64,000 nucleotides of DNA from Prostheceraeus crozeri (lineage: Eukaryota; Platyhelminthes; Polycladida; Euryleptidae). Of the stretch, positions 10,327 to 21,455 are shown one piece after another. The notes beneath the pieces were generated by a model. It was given only the letters and a program-made list of their open reading frames with translations. It did no database searches and had not been told where the DNA came from. Location of the stretch: assembly GCA_907163375.1 (NCBI GenBank), contig CAJQUW010011520.1, positions 124,001 to 188,000 on the forward strand, in the 5' to 3' direction. Position numbers and translations under genes: made by a program. Positions within the stretch are counted from its first letter, which is position 1; each line of letters opens with the position of its first letter.

Positions 10327-10893
10327 ATGGACTTTCGGTCAGACATTGTCAATCCACTTTTTTCGAATCTGAAACTAACAACCACATTTAAGAATTATAA
10401 AATACGGTCTTCTTTTAAACAACCACCTTCACTTTTACAACTTATTTCAAAAAGAAGTCGAACTCCGTTAGATGGTGTCACAAAATGTGAAGAACCTAGA
10501 TGCCAATGTTGTCCATCCATCATAACAGGAAAATCTTTCTCATATGAAACTAATAACACTGCGAAAACATTCCATATAAAAGCGAACATGAATTGTGCTT
10601 CTAAAGATGTAATTTATGTACTCCAGTGCCGCAATTGCAAAGCATTAGGCGTCGGACAATCGGGAGATACACTACGTGCAAGAACTCGAACACACAGACA
10701 ACAAATTAACGATGAACAATATAGAATTCTGAAAGTCAGTCACCACATCTATAGCTGTTCTAGAAACTATGAGCCTAAATTCGATGTGATGCCGCTTTTA
10801 AAGTTACCCGCCAACTGTGGGGAAAGTTACAGAGAAGAAAAAGAAAATGTCTGTATAAGAATCCTGCAACCATTGCTAAACCAAGATCTATGA
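10327..10893 (+). pseudogene. PLE GIY-YIG endonuclease end, plus copy
   Basis: Open for 188 codons and coding only for the C-terminal part of a PLE. The linker with CEEPRCQCCPSI (about residues 54-65) is followed by the GIY-YIG-type core: VIYVLQCRNCKALGVGQSGD, the Arg-rich helix RARTRTHRQQ and a C-terminal helix ending in LLNQDL. The canonical Tyr of the second half-motif is Val here (GVGQS). It starts abruptly in the linker with no RT before it, so it is a truncated duplicate forming the other arm of the palindrome. Confidence 0.75.
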
Positions 10894-11033
10894 TAATGAC
10901 AGCCTACATCTGATTAAATATCTATCCTTCTCATACCTACCCAATTAGATTTTAATCATTTAAAGTTTATGTCTATCTATACATGACATGCATGTAATTC
11001 TGGAAGCTATTTGATGATTTCATAATGCAAATA

Positions 11034-11497
11034 CATTTGTTTCCTTCTTTATTGCGTGCAAAGTACGGGACATCGGTCATGGTCTATAAAGCTTTGAATG
11101 GATTGGCACCATCTTACATCAGTGACATGCTATCGTTTCGCAGTACCGTGCGCTGTTTGAGATCGACCGAGAAAAATCTGCTCAGTATTCCCTTTAGCCG
11201 AACCAAGCTAGAAATTACTTGTTTTCCGTCCGTGCGCCATCCATATACAATAAACTTCCTGCTACCATAAGACAATCACAAGCTCTTAGGTCATTCAAGC
11301 ATTTGTGCTTTGATCATTATTTCTAATTTGTAACGAGTTAACTTTCATCATCTTTTTCATTGTTTATTACCAACTGATCTTCTTATCTTGATATTTTTTG
11401 TGTGAGAGCGTTGCTCGGCCATTTTGTAAAAAGGATTCTTCCTAAAATGCTCCGTGGATAAATAAAGTTCATTATTATTATTATTATTATTATAAAT
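11034..11497 (+). mobile_element. 5'-truncated LINE, 3' end only (CR1/L2-like)
   Basis: About 460 bp. An open stretch from 11061 on reads YKALNGLAPSYISDMLSF, then LRSTEKNLLSIPFSRTK, then, after a frame change, INFLLP and a short C terminus. This is the extreme C terminus of CR1/L2-type ORF2 proteins. It is followed by a 3' untranslated part and an (ATT)n tail at 11472-11494. The fragment interrupts the right arm of the PLE palindrome: arm sequence stops near 11033 and resumes near 11490. It is a typical dead-on-arrival 5'-truncated LINE insertion. Confidence 0.75.
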
Positions 11498-11631
11498 AAA
11501 TTTCATTTAGCCCTTGAGAAGCCTAGACATAGGTCGGTCGGGCAAACATTTGGTTTTTTGGTTTACTTCTAAGTGTCGTAATTATTATCGTATATATTTT
11601 ACCATTTTTGAACCATTGTTTTCATTATCAT

Positions 11632-12693
11632 GGGCCGTATTCCAGAACCAACCTTGAGTTTCAAGGCTCCCTTAACTCTATTGTTCGATTTTCAAGGCAG
11701 CCTTATCGAATTCCAGATGCTGTTTGCATCTGTCCACTCAAGGCGGCCTTGAAACCCTCCCTTGAGATAAGGTGGACTGTATTCCAGAACGTTTTTCAAT
11801 GTGAAGGGAGCTCTCGATATCTATGAAATTTTGTTTGATTTCTAAGGCCAGCTGAGGGCTCCCTCGAAAGCTTAGAATATCGGTCTACAACAACACGACA
11901 GTCTCTGCCGAAATGAGTGACTATATCAGAAGATCAGCACAAATAGGTCGACTGTGAACACCATGCTCGAATCTACGAAGATCTTGACACCATTTTAACC
12001 GAGAATCAGTTTTTCCAAAGGTATCGCTTCACCAGAAGAGGATTCTGCTATATTCTGCGCTTATTGAAAGACGATCTTTCCGAACCCGTCAATAATCGAG
12101 GAAGTCCTGTACCGCCTTTCATTCAATTGAAAGTTGCCCTTCGATACTTTGCGAATGACAAAACCTTTGCTCCGTGCAATTAAATATATGCAGCATGTTG
12201 AATAGATTGATTGATTGATCTATGCTAAAAATGATGCATGTATTTGACAATGGCGATTAATGTTTTGGTCAATCAATAATGGACGTTCCATCAATTCGCG
12301 TGCATGTAGCTATGTTGTCAAATCATGACGTCTGCAAAAGCGGTCCACTGCAATAACGCTGTTAATGCTTGATTAACTGACCTTTCTACTGATTGAATGG
12401 GTATTGATGACAATGAACAATGTAACAAATTGTGACAAACTGTTGCAGTTTCACGACTTGTCACGACTTTAGTTAAGGTCGACCTTATTCAAGGTGGCCT
12501 TGAGTGCCATGAAGTTTTGCAGCAACTGAGGGGAGACTTAGCAGTAAGGAACTCCTTCATGAAGGGAGCTTCAAAGGTACGTTCTGGAATACCTATAAGT
12601 CAAGGCTGCCTTGAATAAGGGCACCTTGGAAATGCCTCCCTTGGTCAAGGTGGCCTTGCGAGAAAAATTAAGGGAGGTTCTGGAATACGGCCC
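11632..12693 (+). mobile_element. PIF/Harbinger DNA transposon relic
   Basis: Terminal inverted repeats GGGCCGTATTCCAGAACC at both ends, each flanked by the trinucleotide CAT (11629-11631 and 12694-12696), matching the 3-bp target duplications of the superfamily. Subterminal regions hold many short copies of AAGGCNGCCTTG-like inverted motifs. Inside, about 11990-12180 plus, decayed sequence reads RYRFTRRGFCYILRLL, then VALRYFAND, which matches the N-terminal part of the Harbinger-type nuclease (HARBI1 family). The catalytic remainder is missing, so the copy is non-autonomous. Confidence 0.7.
11900..12182 (+). pseudogene. HARBI1-like transposase N-terminal remnant
   Basis: Roughly 90 codons resembling the start of Harbinger nuclease proteins: ENQFFQRYRFTRRGFCYILR, then a segment equivalent to LLxDDLxxPxxxxxPVPPxxQ, then LKVALRYFAND. 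The sequence stops at a point where it changes to unrelated AT-rich DNA, so the DDE catalytic core is not present. Assignment rests on a family pattern I recognise, not on an alignment. Confidence 0.55.
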
Positions 12694-12844
12694 CATATAT
12701 ATATGTAAATAATACCACGAAAGAGAAAACAACTTTCATCAGCTGCCGATCGATTTCAGCCGTTTCTGGCTTGTCAATGCAATTAACTGATTTATTCAAC
12801 GAAATTGTACAGAAATTTCAGATATGATATCTAAATCAAGGAAA

Positions 12845-13850
12845 TCAAACAGCGTTGGGGCAAGGATGAAATAAATTAATGAACATAGCTTCCTTGGACT
12901 CACGGTCCAAGCGATTAGCGTCCGGGGACAACTGAAAGAAAGGAATAGCACTATTTGAAATAGGACGCATAATTTTATTATATATGTCTGGGTTACTCCT
13001 GTTGAACTCGTGTACAAATGGAAAAATGTTCTTTTTGTTTTGCTTGTTGTTATTGCTGACATCAGAAGATTTGGCTTTATCAATCGCATCATTAATAAGC
13101 GAAGAGGGATAATTCAAAGTCAGTATACGAATTTTTAATTCATTGTAACGGTAAGTTCTTGTATCTTCATTTGAAACCATAATCTTTATGCGACGTGCTA
13201 AGTTGTAAGGAATGTTTTTGATAACATGAAGGGGATGAGCGGAATGGAAGGGAACATAACTCATTGTGTCAGTTTGCTTTCTGTGTATGTCTGTGCTTAT
13301 TAATCCATTGACTGTGTCTTTTGTAACCATCACATCAAGAAAATTTAAAGAATCCGTGTTCATTTCATAAGTAAATTTGATAGATGAATCTAGGTTACAT
13401 ACTATACTTTTGAATAATTCTAATTCGCCGTATTTGTCATCCCATATTATCCAACAGTCGTCGAGAAACCTTTTCCATGAGTTGATAATTAATTCACATG
13501 TGTCAGGAAAATGGTTTGAACAATGGAGTACATTTTTTTCGAGAAAACCCATAACTAACGTGGCGTATGTGGGTGTGACCTTAGTCCCCATGGCCGTCCC
13601 GGAGATTTGAATATAAAAATCGTTTTCAAATGCAAAACAGTTATTTTCTAGGATCAATTTGAGTCCTTCAATGATGAATGAATGACTTATTCGATTTGGT
13701 ATGATTTCTGGATACTTATCTAGCCAAAAGCCAATCGCCAAGTAACCCAGATCGTTGGGTATGCTGGTGTAAAGGGACACCACATCAAAGCTGATGAAAA
13801 TAGATTCTGTATGGATAGTCTTTGGTAAAATTTGAAGAAAGTGGTAGGTT
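12845..13850 (-). pseudogene. PLE RT fragment (third PLE type)
   Basis: A 312-codon open frame (13783-12845) starts at motif A (VSLYTSIPNDLG), then has GTAMGTKVTPTYATLVMGFL (motif B), RFLDDCWIIWDD (catalytic Asp pair), LNFLDVMVTKD, the thumb (YVPFHSAHPLHVIKNIPYNL) and part of the linker (NIFPFVHEFNRSNPDIYNKI). It ends before the GIY-YIG domain. Upstream of motif A, 13784-13850 still reads weakly as RT. The copy is truncated at both ends, directly abutting the Tc1/mariner element on one side and 150 bp of unassigned DNA next to the Harbinger relic on the other. Confidence 0.8.
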
Positions 13851-13874
13851 TCCTAACATATACATATATATATA

Positions 13875-15705
13875 TAGTGCCCGACATAATTATAGAAAAT
13901 TTTCTTATATCAAGTCATTTTTTATGTACATGACTGCAAGTCTAGCTATCGTGATTTTTGTTCTCAGAAGTTGATCGGGGTTATTTTTGATCGGCAAAAA
14001 TGTCTTGGGATTATTTTACTTCTGTTATATTACCCTGATACAAAATTTACATAGATATAGGACCATAGTGGTTCCGTTAAGTTTTGATGTAAAAAAGAGC
14101 TTTCTTTCATGAAAGTTGTGTATTTTCGAAAGCTGTGTTTTCAATTCGTTCTATCAAAGAATAACAATTTGTAAAATATCCGACTACCTCTAGTTATAAA
14201 GATCAACAACGCTTACATATCAAAATTCTGTTACTGTACTATCAATATTTTGTAGGATATCCATTTTTTTAATAACACTTGCGATCATTCGGGGATTACT
14301 GTCAATCAGTCTGTGGCAATAATCACTTGGGATCTCCAAACACCAAGCTTTTTGATCGCCTCTTTGAAATCCGACGTGTTCGTGTAAGAAACCTCACCAA
14401 GACGACGTTTCACATATTGCCATAGGTTCTCAATGGGATTCAAGTTTGGAGGATTCCCAGGCCAGTCCAAGACTTGAATCCCATTGAGCGTCATCCAGTC
14501 TGTCACCTTCCGAGCCATACATGTATGACAAGGGGCTTTGTCATGTTGGAAAATCTGGGTCTCACAGATATTCATAAATTGTGGCAACTTCTCCTGTAAG
14601 ATCTCCACATATCCAGCCGCGTTCAAGCGATGACCAACAGGTAGAAATGTAAGAGCTCCACGTTGTTTGTATAAGAAACAGCCCCATACCATCATAGAAA
14701 GACAATGTTTCATGGTTTCCACTGTGTATCTGGGATTTGAAGGTGAAGCACCAGGCAATCGTCGAACAACAGTATTAGTTGAATTCAACATTTGAAAAGT
14801 CGATTCATCACTAAACATTACACGACGCCAATCCATTGCAGTCCAATGACGATATTTGTAGCAGAATTGCAGACGTTTCTGTCTCTTAACGGCAGTCAGC
14901 AGAGGTTTCTTGGTTGGCTTTCTTACTGGTCCATACTTCTCACGTAGTCGACGTTGAATGGTTCTTGTTGAGACATCAAGTAAAGCAAAATCAAGGTTTC
15001 TTTTGATTTGAGTCACAAATGGATCGATCGATGCTTGGCGACAAATAACAGAGTCGTCTCTCTTAGTAGTCTTTCTCCTTCGTCCGGTGTGCCTTCTGAC
15101 GGAATAAGATCCAGTCTTCTTGAACCAATTTATCACCTTTGTTACCGTTGGGCGGGATATGCCAAGGTTCTTTGCTATTGACGCATGCGTTTGGTTTGTA
15201 TGCAGCATGAAAGCCACGATTTGTGCCATCTTGGACTCTGGAATTTCATCTTTTTCAGGTATCACAAAAATACTAGTCTTAACTTTAATAGATTTCAATG
15301 CAAATGAAGTTTTCTGACACGCTATCAACTTTAAATGCAAAGAAATCGAGTAACTAAGTGGCATAGATAGCGAACAATAGCATCAGTTTTCAAATTTTTC
15401 TGATGATCAATACTACAGTATGACTGCAACAATATTCATCGATATCGAATACATCAGTTGCATGCATCTGCATGCATCAGTTGATTTGAGAAAACGGAAA
15501 GAAACTTTTGGTTTACCACATGATATTAAAAACAAATATAGAAATATGAAAAATACTAATTATACCCAAATATATGTATTTAAGTATTCAGTGCCGACTA
15601 AAATACTATTGACAGTCCATTCAAGATAAATACGTCAAGTGCAGATCTTGAAGCAGAAAGTTATAGTTAAAAAGGCAGAATGTTCTATAATTATGTTGGG
15701 CATTG
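13875..15705 (-). mobile_element. Tc1/mariner element, DD36E type
   Basis: 1831 bp with terminal inverted repeats sharing GCCCRACATAATTATAGAA (13879-13897 and 15683-15701), each flanked by the dinucleotide TA (13873-13874, 15706-15707), the standard Tc1/mariner target. One open transposase frame fills the middle on the minus strand. Termini, target duplication and ORF are all present, so the copy looks structurally complete. About 430 bp on one side and 320 bp on the other lie between TIR and ORF without further features. Confidence 0.85.
14306..15364 (-). CDS. Tc1/mariner transposase, DD36E
   Basis: Cut-and-paste transposase, 352 codons from the first ATG; the Met at residue 46 (MAQIVAFMLHTNQTHASIAK) is the more likely start, leaving about 307 residues. 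A paired helix-turn-helix occupies the N-terminal third (SIAKNLGISRPTVTKVINWF, then a basic RRHTGRRRKTTKRDD hinge and TRTIQRRLREKYG). The DDE catalytic core follows: first Asp in VMFSDESTFQM, second Asp in IFQHDKAPCHT, Glu in NPIENLW. Counting residues between the second Asp and the Glu gives 36, not the 34 of Tc1 or the mariner spacing. A DD36E family (Incomer) has been described in animals. No internal stops; the frame ends at VIIATD. Confidence 0.85.
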   Translation of the reverse strand: MPLSYSISLHLKLIACQKTSFALKSIKVKTSIFVIPEKDEIPESKMAQIVAFMLHTNQTHASIAKNLGISRPTVTKVINWFKKTGSYSVRRHTGRRRKTTKRDDSVICRQASIDPFVTQIKRNLDFALLDVSTRTIQRRLREKYGPVRKPTKKPLLTAVKRQKRLQFCYKYRHWTAMDWRRVMFSDESTFQMLNSTNTVVRRLPGASPSNPRYTVETMKHCLSMMVWGCFLYKQRGALTFLPVGHRLNAAGYVEILQEKLPQFMNICETQIFQHDKAPCHTCMARKVTDWMTLNGIQVLDWPGNPPNLNPIENLWQYVKRRLGEVSYTNTSDFKEAIKKLGVWRSQVIIATD

Positions 15706-15708
15706 TAT

Positions 15709-17502
15709 ATATTAGGGTGGTGCTCAAAAATGAAAAGTCGGCATATCTGCCGGCCACCCACCATTTTTTTTCCTTTCTATCAGTGAATGTCAGAAAAAAT
15801 CTCGGCTCCTAAAGATGAGTTTGAGAGGTCACGCATAGCCTCGTATATTTCATCAGATATTAATAGGCCTGCAGTAAAGCATATTTTACTTATTATAGTC
15901 GCTTTTAATTGGTCACTTTAAATTCATGAAATCAACTGAAATTACATGATATTGATCAAGTAAGACTGAGGTGAACCTGTTGCATCATAAGGGCGTATTG
16001 CTAGAATATCTGTTGCAGCATATTTCGTACATCACTTTGAGCATACTGTCACTTTTTTGGAATCAGGGAACTGCTGACGATGTTCAGCCACAACTTGCAA
16101 GAGAGCTTGTTTCTGCTCTTCGTCATAGGTCAGGAGATTGTTATAGCCCTTCATTAAAGCCACTCCTCTTTCAGCACAATCGTTGACAACCCGTAGACTA
16201 GAGATCAAACGATGGTCAGATAAATTTGTTTGATCACTAGTCCAAGTTGCAGGATCACTTTGTGAGTATGATACCTCAAGACCAAAAATATTGAAGAAGT
16301 GACGGCTTTCTGTAGCTCAGAAAGTTCAAATAATAGACACATTCTGAATCGATTCGGCAGAAGAATGCCGTGAATTAACCCATCGAACCCTGCAATGCCT
16401 ACTACCAACACCGAGAGTGTTCGGAAGCTGAGCAGAACTGCACGATAGTTAAGATGTCATAACTAATTTATCAAACGTTTGCTCTAAAACGTTCATCTCT
16501 TAAAATTTCCTTTTCAATTTGCAATTCTAAAAGAATGTTAATTCCGGTTGCATATTCAATGTTGACATCCTTTACAGGCATCAAATAGTATTTTCAGAAT
16601 TTTAGGCTCCAACTGATGTCCTCAAGCGAATAGAAGAATAAAAATTCATACTAACGATAGACAAGTTTCAGCACTCTTGCTACTTATGCATTGATAAAAG
16701 TAGTACTCATCCATTTTTAATACTAATGAACGGATTCTTCCACCGAGCTATATACGCTATATTTCAGGATGGTGGATGTCAATTTTTCTAAATGATTACA
16801 CTAGAGCTACATTTTTTCGTCAAATTGGGCACTCCATGTAACTCCTATGCTGCAATTTCGAGCAGTGGTTTGGTCACAGTTGTTTGGAATTTTCTCAAAA
16901 ACGTGTTGAAAATTCCAAGAGTAGCCAAATTTTGAAAAGCGTGGGAACCATATTACGATAAAACAGCTACAGTGTAAACTCCTCGCCACGAAACGAATAA
17001 TTGTTGCCGACTCGTGGCAGGAAACGTGTCGCCACTAGCCGCCACGAAAATCCGCCGAAGATGAGAGACCGCTTCAATCATTGATATAATCGCTTAAAAT
17101 ATTCTACAACATCCACATGCTGCTTGCTAGAAGCAGATTTACACAGTTCTATGGGATTTCGGTGAATATCCCTCGATATTCTAGGATTTGCAATATTTTA
17201 TTTAAATGTCGATGTGAATGTGATGAAATTTCTTCCCCAGTGTCGCCACCAACTCGGCAACACTGACCACGAATTGAAACTATAGACTGAATTTAGCGAG
17301 AAATGAACCAAAAAAATCTTTCAATATTTCTGAGGAGTCTGGTGAGTAGATTGTTCAGCTTAATATCAATTAGGAAGATAAATTGCACCGTTTTAGACAT
17401 GCAGACATTTGTTTTGATGAATATGTTTTTGAGCAATTTGAACGGAAGACATTTTAAATTCAATGTAGAATGTTGCGCTGTTGTATATGTGAATCGAATA
17501 CA
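15709..17502. other. Unrecognised 1.8-kb stretch
   Basis: AT-rich DNA between the Tc1/mariner and the Polinton. Short open frames (15971-16186, 16205-16411, 16807-16989) have no recognisable content. A GGGTGGTG...CCACCCACC block at 15714-15769 contains a short inverted repeat. A weak 5S-like patch near 16395-16440 is noted under rejected items. I see no gene here. Confidence 0.5.
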
Positions 17503-17508
17503 TTCGGG
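17503..17508. repeat. Polinton 6-bp target duplication, left
   Basis: TTCGGG immediately before the element's AGT terminus; an identical TTCGGG follows the ACT terminus at 28315-28320. Six-base duplications are the rule for Polintons. Confidence 0.9.
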
Positions 17509-18049
17509 AGTAATGTATATATGACAGTTCCAGGACAAGCAAAAAATAAAAAAAATAAGGTACCCCAAAAATGCAAAAAAATGAATATATGACCGATTCA
17601 GGACAACTAAAAAGAAAAAATATGATACCTTCAGAATGAGTATAGGAAATATTTCATACACTGAAAAAGAGTTTTGTAAATAAAAATAATTTTAAGGATA
17701 AAATCAAAAAAACAGTTTTAAGCTCGTTGGGATTTTTTCATATACTGAAAAGAGGTTTCAAAAATTTCACGTAGTCGAAAATTTAGGTAGTCCAAAAAAT
17801 AGCACGTAATCGAAAATTTAGGTAGTCCTAAAAATATCATGTGGTGGAAAATTTACGTAGTCTTTTCACATAGACCAAAAAAATATCAAAATATTTATTA
17901 AAAAATGGAAACCTCAAAAATGGAAGAAACTTCGACGGGGACGACGACGACGAGAATATATCCTTCGTTATCACAATAAAAAACAAGTGAAATGAATAAA
18001 GAAAAACACAAAGATAGAGTTAGGTATATGAAAGATAAGGAATCTCAAT
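17509..18049. repeat. Polinton left terminal inverted repeat
   Basis: Starts AGTAATGTATATATGAC and matches 27744-28314 inverted, with small insertions and deletions. It contains several copies of a short motif around GAAAATTTAGGTAGTCC (about 17775-17860). The repeat extends into the first reading frame near 17992, so the start of one gene is duplicated at both ends. Confidence 0.85.
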
Positions 18050-18240
18050 TATTATTAAGATTAGAGCATTATAAAAAATTAAGAAAGAGATGGTCTAAAG
18101 TTAAGAATGATTTTTTAAATTTTTTAAAACTTGAAAAAGAACTTGCTAATCAGGATAACCGAGTAAATATAACAGATCCAGAACTTAAAACATTATTAGA
18201 TGATTATGGATTGTTAGAAGCAATGATAGAAAAAAATTAG
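17905..18240 (+). pseudogene. Polinton TIR-associated small gene
   Basis: A short frame (17992-18240, 82 codons) that begins inside the TIR; KDRVRYMKDKES is matched by NDRVKYMKDKET in the right TIR. The protein is highly charged and helical (LLRLEHYKKLRKRWSKVKND). I do not recognise a family. A related start is also present at the second Polinton end (43496-43615). Fossil remnant. Confidence 0.45.
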
Positions 18241-18715
18241 TAAAATCTATGTTACTTGAACATTCTACTTTCTTTTTAGATAAAAAATTATTTGCAAGAT
18301 TTTATCTTAGCGGAAAAGAAATATTTCCACAAGCTTTTCGAGGTTTAATATATTCAAATCTTTATCATATACATGTACTTGCATTTGCTCAATTATAGAT
18401 TAGGAGAAAGTGTTACATGTCGCGGAAATTTTTTCTTCAATATAATTTTTTGACAACCTAAACAGATTACTGTTGCGTTTAAACAATCCTTACACTGATA
18501 TTTATTATCATAAAACTCTGTCTTAGGATTCCCGAAAAAAATAATAATACTGAAGAAAAAAGATTTTCTGGTCAAATAAAAATTCTTAAATGTGAAGCAC
18601 CTGATGAATATGGTATTATGTTACCTTACGACGGAGAAAATATACAAGGTGAAATATTTGAAACAATCGTCAGTGAGAGTAATTTAATTGATGATGATGA
18701 CACGTGGGAATAATG
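18241..18715. pseudogene. Polinton interior, unidentified remnants
   Basis: Plus-strand scraps read FARFYLSGKEIFPQAFRGLI (about 18294-18350) and, at 18560-18712, a piece ending ETIVSESNLIDDDDTWE, presumably the C terminus of an unknown gene. Between them, 18420-18540 on the minus strand is a diverged duplicate of 20340-20440 coding for a Cys-Cys zinc-ribbon-like segment. The mixture points to internal rearrangement. Confidence 0.4.
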
Positions 18716-18729
18716 ATTTTTTTATTACA

Positions 18730-20460
18730 TCTAAAAACTTTTTACATCTAAAAATTTCATTACATATGAAAATTTTATTACATCTAAAAATTTATTTATG
18801 GAATATTTTGTCTCTAATCGTTTTTTTAAAATTTCTAAAAGTTCAACATCAAATTTTTTAATATTATTAATTTCTTTCAAATAAGGGATAGTATTTTTAT
18901 ATTCTCCGAAATTTAAATATATAAATTGAATGACATTTTTTTGAAATGTGAAACACAATAATGGACATCTTTATTTGAATCAGTATAAATTTCTTTTGTA
19001 ACATTATTTTCATGACTAGAATAATAGTTAGGAAGATAATGAAATATTTCACGTATAATATCACATTCTTTAGTTATTATATTTTCTGCATCATATAAAG
19101 TCTTATTAAAAGATAATATAAATTTATTTTCACTAACTATTGATTCTTCATCAACATCATAAATTACACCTTTTGGTATAGGATGCATTCCCTGATAGGA
19201 ATATCTAATTCCAAATTAAATTTATTATTTGATAATAATATAATAGAGAAAAATATTGGTCTTTGATCTCTATTGGAAAATTGAATAACACCACCATAAT
19301 CTGAATCATTTTTAGTTTTTGTTAAAGATGATAAAATTTTAAATTGATTAGATGTAAATCCTAATTTAAATTTTGTAGACCCAACACATAGTTGTCTATT
19401 AGTGTGTTCAACTATTCCATTATTATTATTTTCAATTGTTAAAAAATAAAATTTAGATAAATTTTGATTATGTGTTGTATTAATATCATGTTGAGATATA
19501 AATTTTTCTTCACTTAGATTTTTATAATTACTAGTATTTTTATTTTTATTTGTTTTAGTGTATCAGAAATATTTTGATTATTGGACTATTTATGTTCTTC
19601 AAGATTGTTATACTCTTCAGCATGATTCACAAGATTATTATGATTCACAGGATTATTATGATCATGATTATGGTCATTGTTAATAGTATAAGGTGTTGTC
19701 CACATAAAATTTTTTTCTTGTTGTGCTAAACCATTTATATATGATTTTAATAAATTAATGTTTAAATTAGAATAGAATCCCACATATGTGTCATTATCAT
19801 ATCTTTGGGGCATTTCTACCATTTCCCTTTTATAAACAGTATCCCTACAATATACTTGACATAATAATTCATCATTATGTTTTTTACTTTCAATATGAAT
19901 ATTATATTGATTTAATTCGTCTACAAATAACCTAATTTTAGATTTTGAGAAAGATTTTAATTTTTTGCTAATTCTCTAATGTTGATATAATTGATAATTT
20001 TAGTTGCAATCCAATCAGTATTACTAATTGGTAAAACCGCTCTAAAATAACCATATTTTCTTTATTCAGTTCTACATATGCAACATCATTATATTTACTT
20101 ACAATATCCATAAATTTTATAAATGGATCACGTGGCAATATACAATAGTTTGTTTCAATGTTAGGTAAGCCTTTAGTCTGTTTTTTAAATATTTCGGCTT
20201 GTAATTCAAACAAAGATTAACATCTCTACATGGATCATTATTATTATTATCAAAACATTTATTTTCAAATCCCGATGATCTCGTCGAATAAGAAGAACAG
20301 GATGATAAGGGCGAATATAATTTTTCTAAATTTCCTTTATCCATTTTCTTCTTCAATATAATTTTTTGACAACCTAAACACATTACTTTTGCTTTTGAAC
20401 AATCCGTACACTGATATTTACTATCATAGAACTATGACATAGGATTCATAATTTGGCACA
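18730..20460 (-). pseudogene. Polinton-encoded unknown minus-strand gene region
   Basis: A 1.7-kb region of broken minus-strand coding sequence. It begins near 20460 with a probable zinc-binding N terminus (CxxC pairs ending in MCLGCQKIILKKK), followed by Asn/His-rich low-complexity sequence (about 19590-19680) and Ile/Asn-rich sequence. I see no Walker A box and no polymerase motifs, so I cannot call it the packaging ATPase or PolB. It belongs to the Polinton by position. Confidence 0.4.
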
Positions 20461-20521
20461 TTTGACTCATTTCCATTTTTTTATTTTTATTAGAAAAAAA
20501 TTATGTTTTATTGTTTAAAAA

Positions 20522-20785
20522 ATGATGTTACCAAATGTTGGTGGAGGTACATATATCCCGAATAATCGTGAATCAGAAATAGAAATAGAGAACTATATCA
20601 TGAAAACTGGAGACGTTTTATCTGGCCCATTACAACTTTCTATTCTTCCACAACGAAATACAGAGATAACGAATAAACCATATGTTGATACACAAATCAA
20701 TGACTTAAAAGAAAAATATATAAATGATGTTATGGTTCCACTGATGAATGAATTAAAGTTGCTTAAACTTAATGACAAATATTAA
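20522..20785 (+). pseudogene. Polinton fibre-like protein, N-terminal segment
   Basis: An 87-codon frame with the pattern KTGDVLSGPLQLSILP and, 10 residues on, NKPYVDTQI. The same spacing of G-D-x-L-S-G-P-L and N-K-x-Y-V-D occurs in tail-fibre proteins of phages and in fibre-type proteins. Directly downstream is a long coiled-coil frame. Together they suggest a remnant of a virion attachment protein. Assignment is by motif only. Confidence 0.45.
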
Positions 20786-20940
20786 ACGAAAAATTGTTAA
20801 AACTTGATAAAAAGGATAGAAAGCTAGAAGTAAATATAGCACAACTTTTTTAAAAGATTTCAGAACAATCAAAAATTTTAATATTACTTTCTATAAAGTT
20901 AGAATCTGCAGTCATTAAAAATAAACATCAGATACAACTA

Positions 20941-21396
20941 TTGAAAGAACAATTAGAAAATGAATTAGAAAAACTTCCTAAAAAAATTTTCAAAAATTTA
21001 AATAAGTTACAAGCTACATTCCAAAAAAGTGTTGATGAATTAAGTTCTAAAATTACTGAACAAATGAAAAAGATGAATAGAATAATAAATGAAGTAAACT
21101 CACTAAATCAAAAAGTTGATAAAATGAAAACTCTTAAAATCAATTCAGAAAATGAATTAAAGAAAAATTATAAAGGAGATAAAGAACAGCTAGATGCTGC
21201 TAAAAATCAGTTAGATGTTCTTAAAGTTAATTTGAATGCACTTAAAACGGCGTTGAAGATGAATAAGCAGAAAATGCAAGTTAATAGAAAAGAAATTAAA
21301 ATACATCACACGCTGCTTGACGTAATAGATAAAGTGCAACAGAAAAATAATAAAGTTATCACGCGGTTGTTGTCCATTCACAAACGTAAATCTTAA
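20941..21396 (+). pseudogene. Polinton coiled-coil protein
   Basis: A 151-codon frame that is almost entirely heptad-like: KEQLENELEKLPKKIFKNL, then SVDELSSKITEQMKKMNRI, then LKVNLNALKTALKMNKQKMQ. No catalytic motif. It lies 155 bp after the fibre-like segment on the same strand and may be the shaft or oligomerisation part of the same ancestral gene, or a separate structural protein. Confidence 0.45.
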
Positions 21397-21455
21397 TCAC
21401 AAACGTGAATCTTAACGTAAATTTATTTCCCAAAAGTCAAATTTAAACTTAAAAA

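Noticed and set aside
16395-16440. 5S rRNA-like patch (TGCCTACTACCAACACCGAG and GGAAGCTGAGCAG)
   Set aside because: Two short stretches resemble 5S internal promoter text, but spacing and the rest of the molecule do not fit. At most a decayed 5S-derived SINE.
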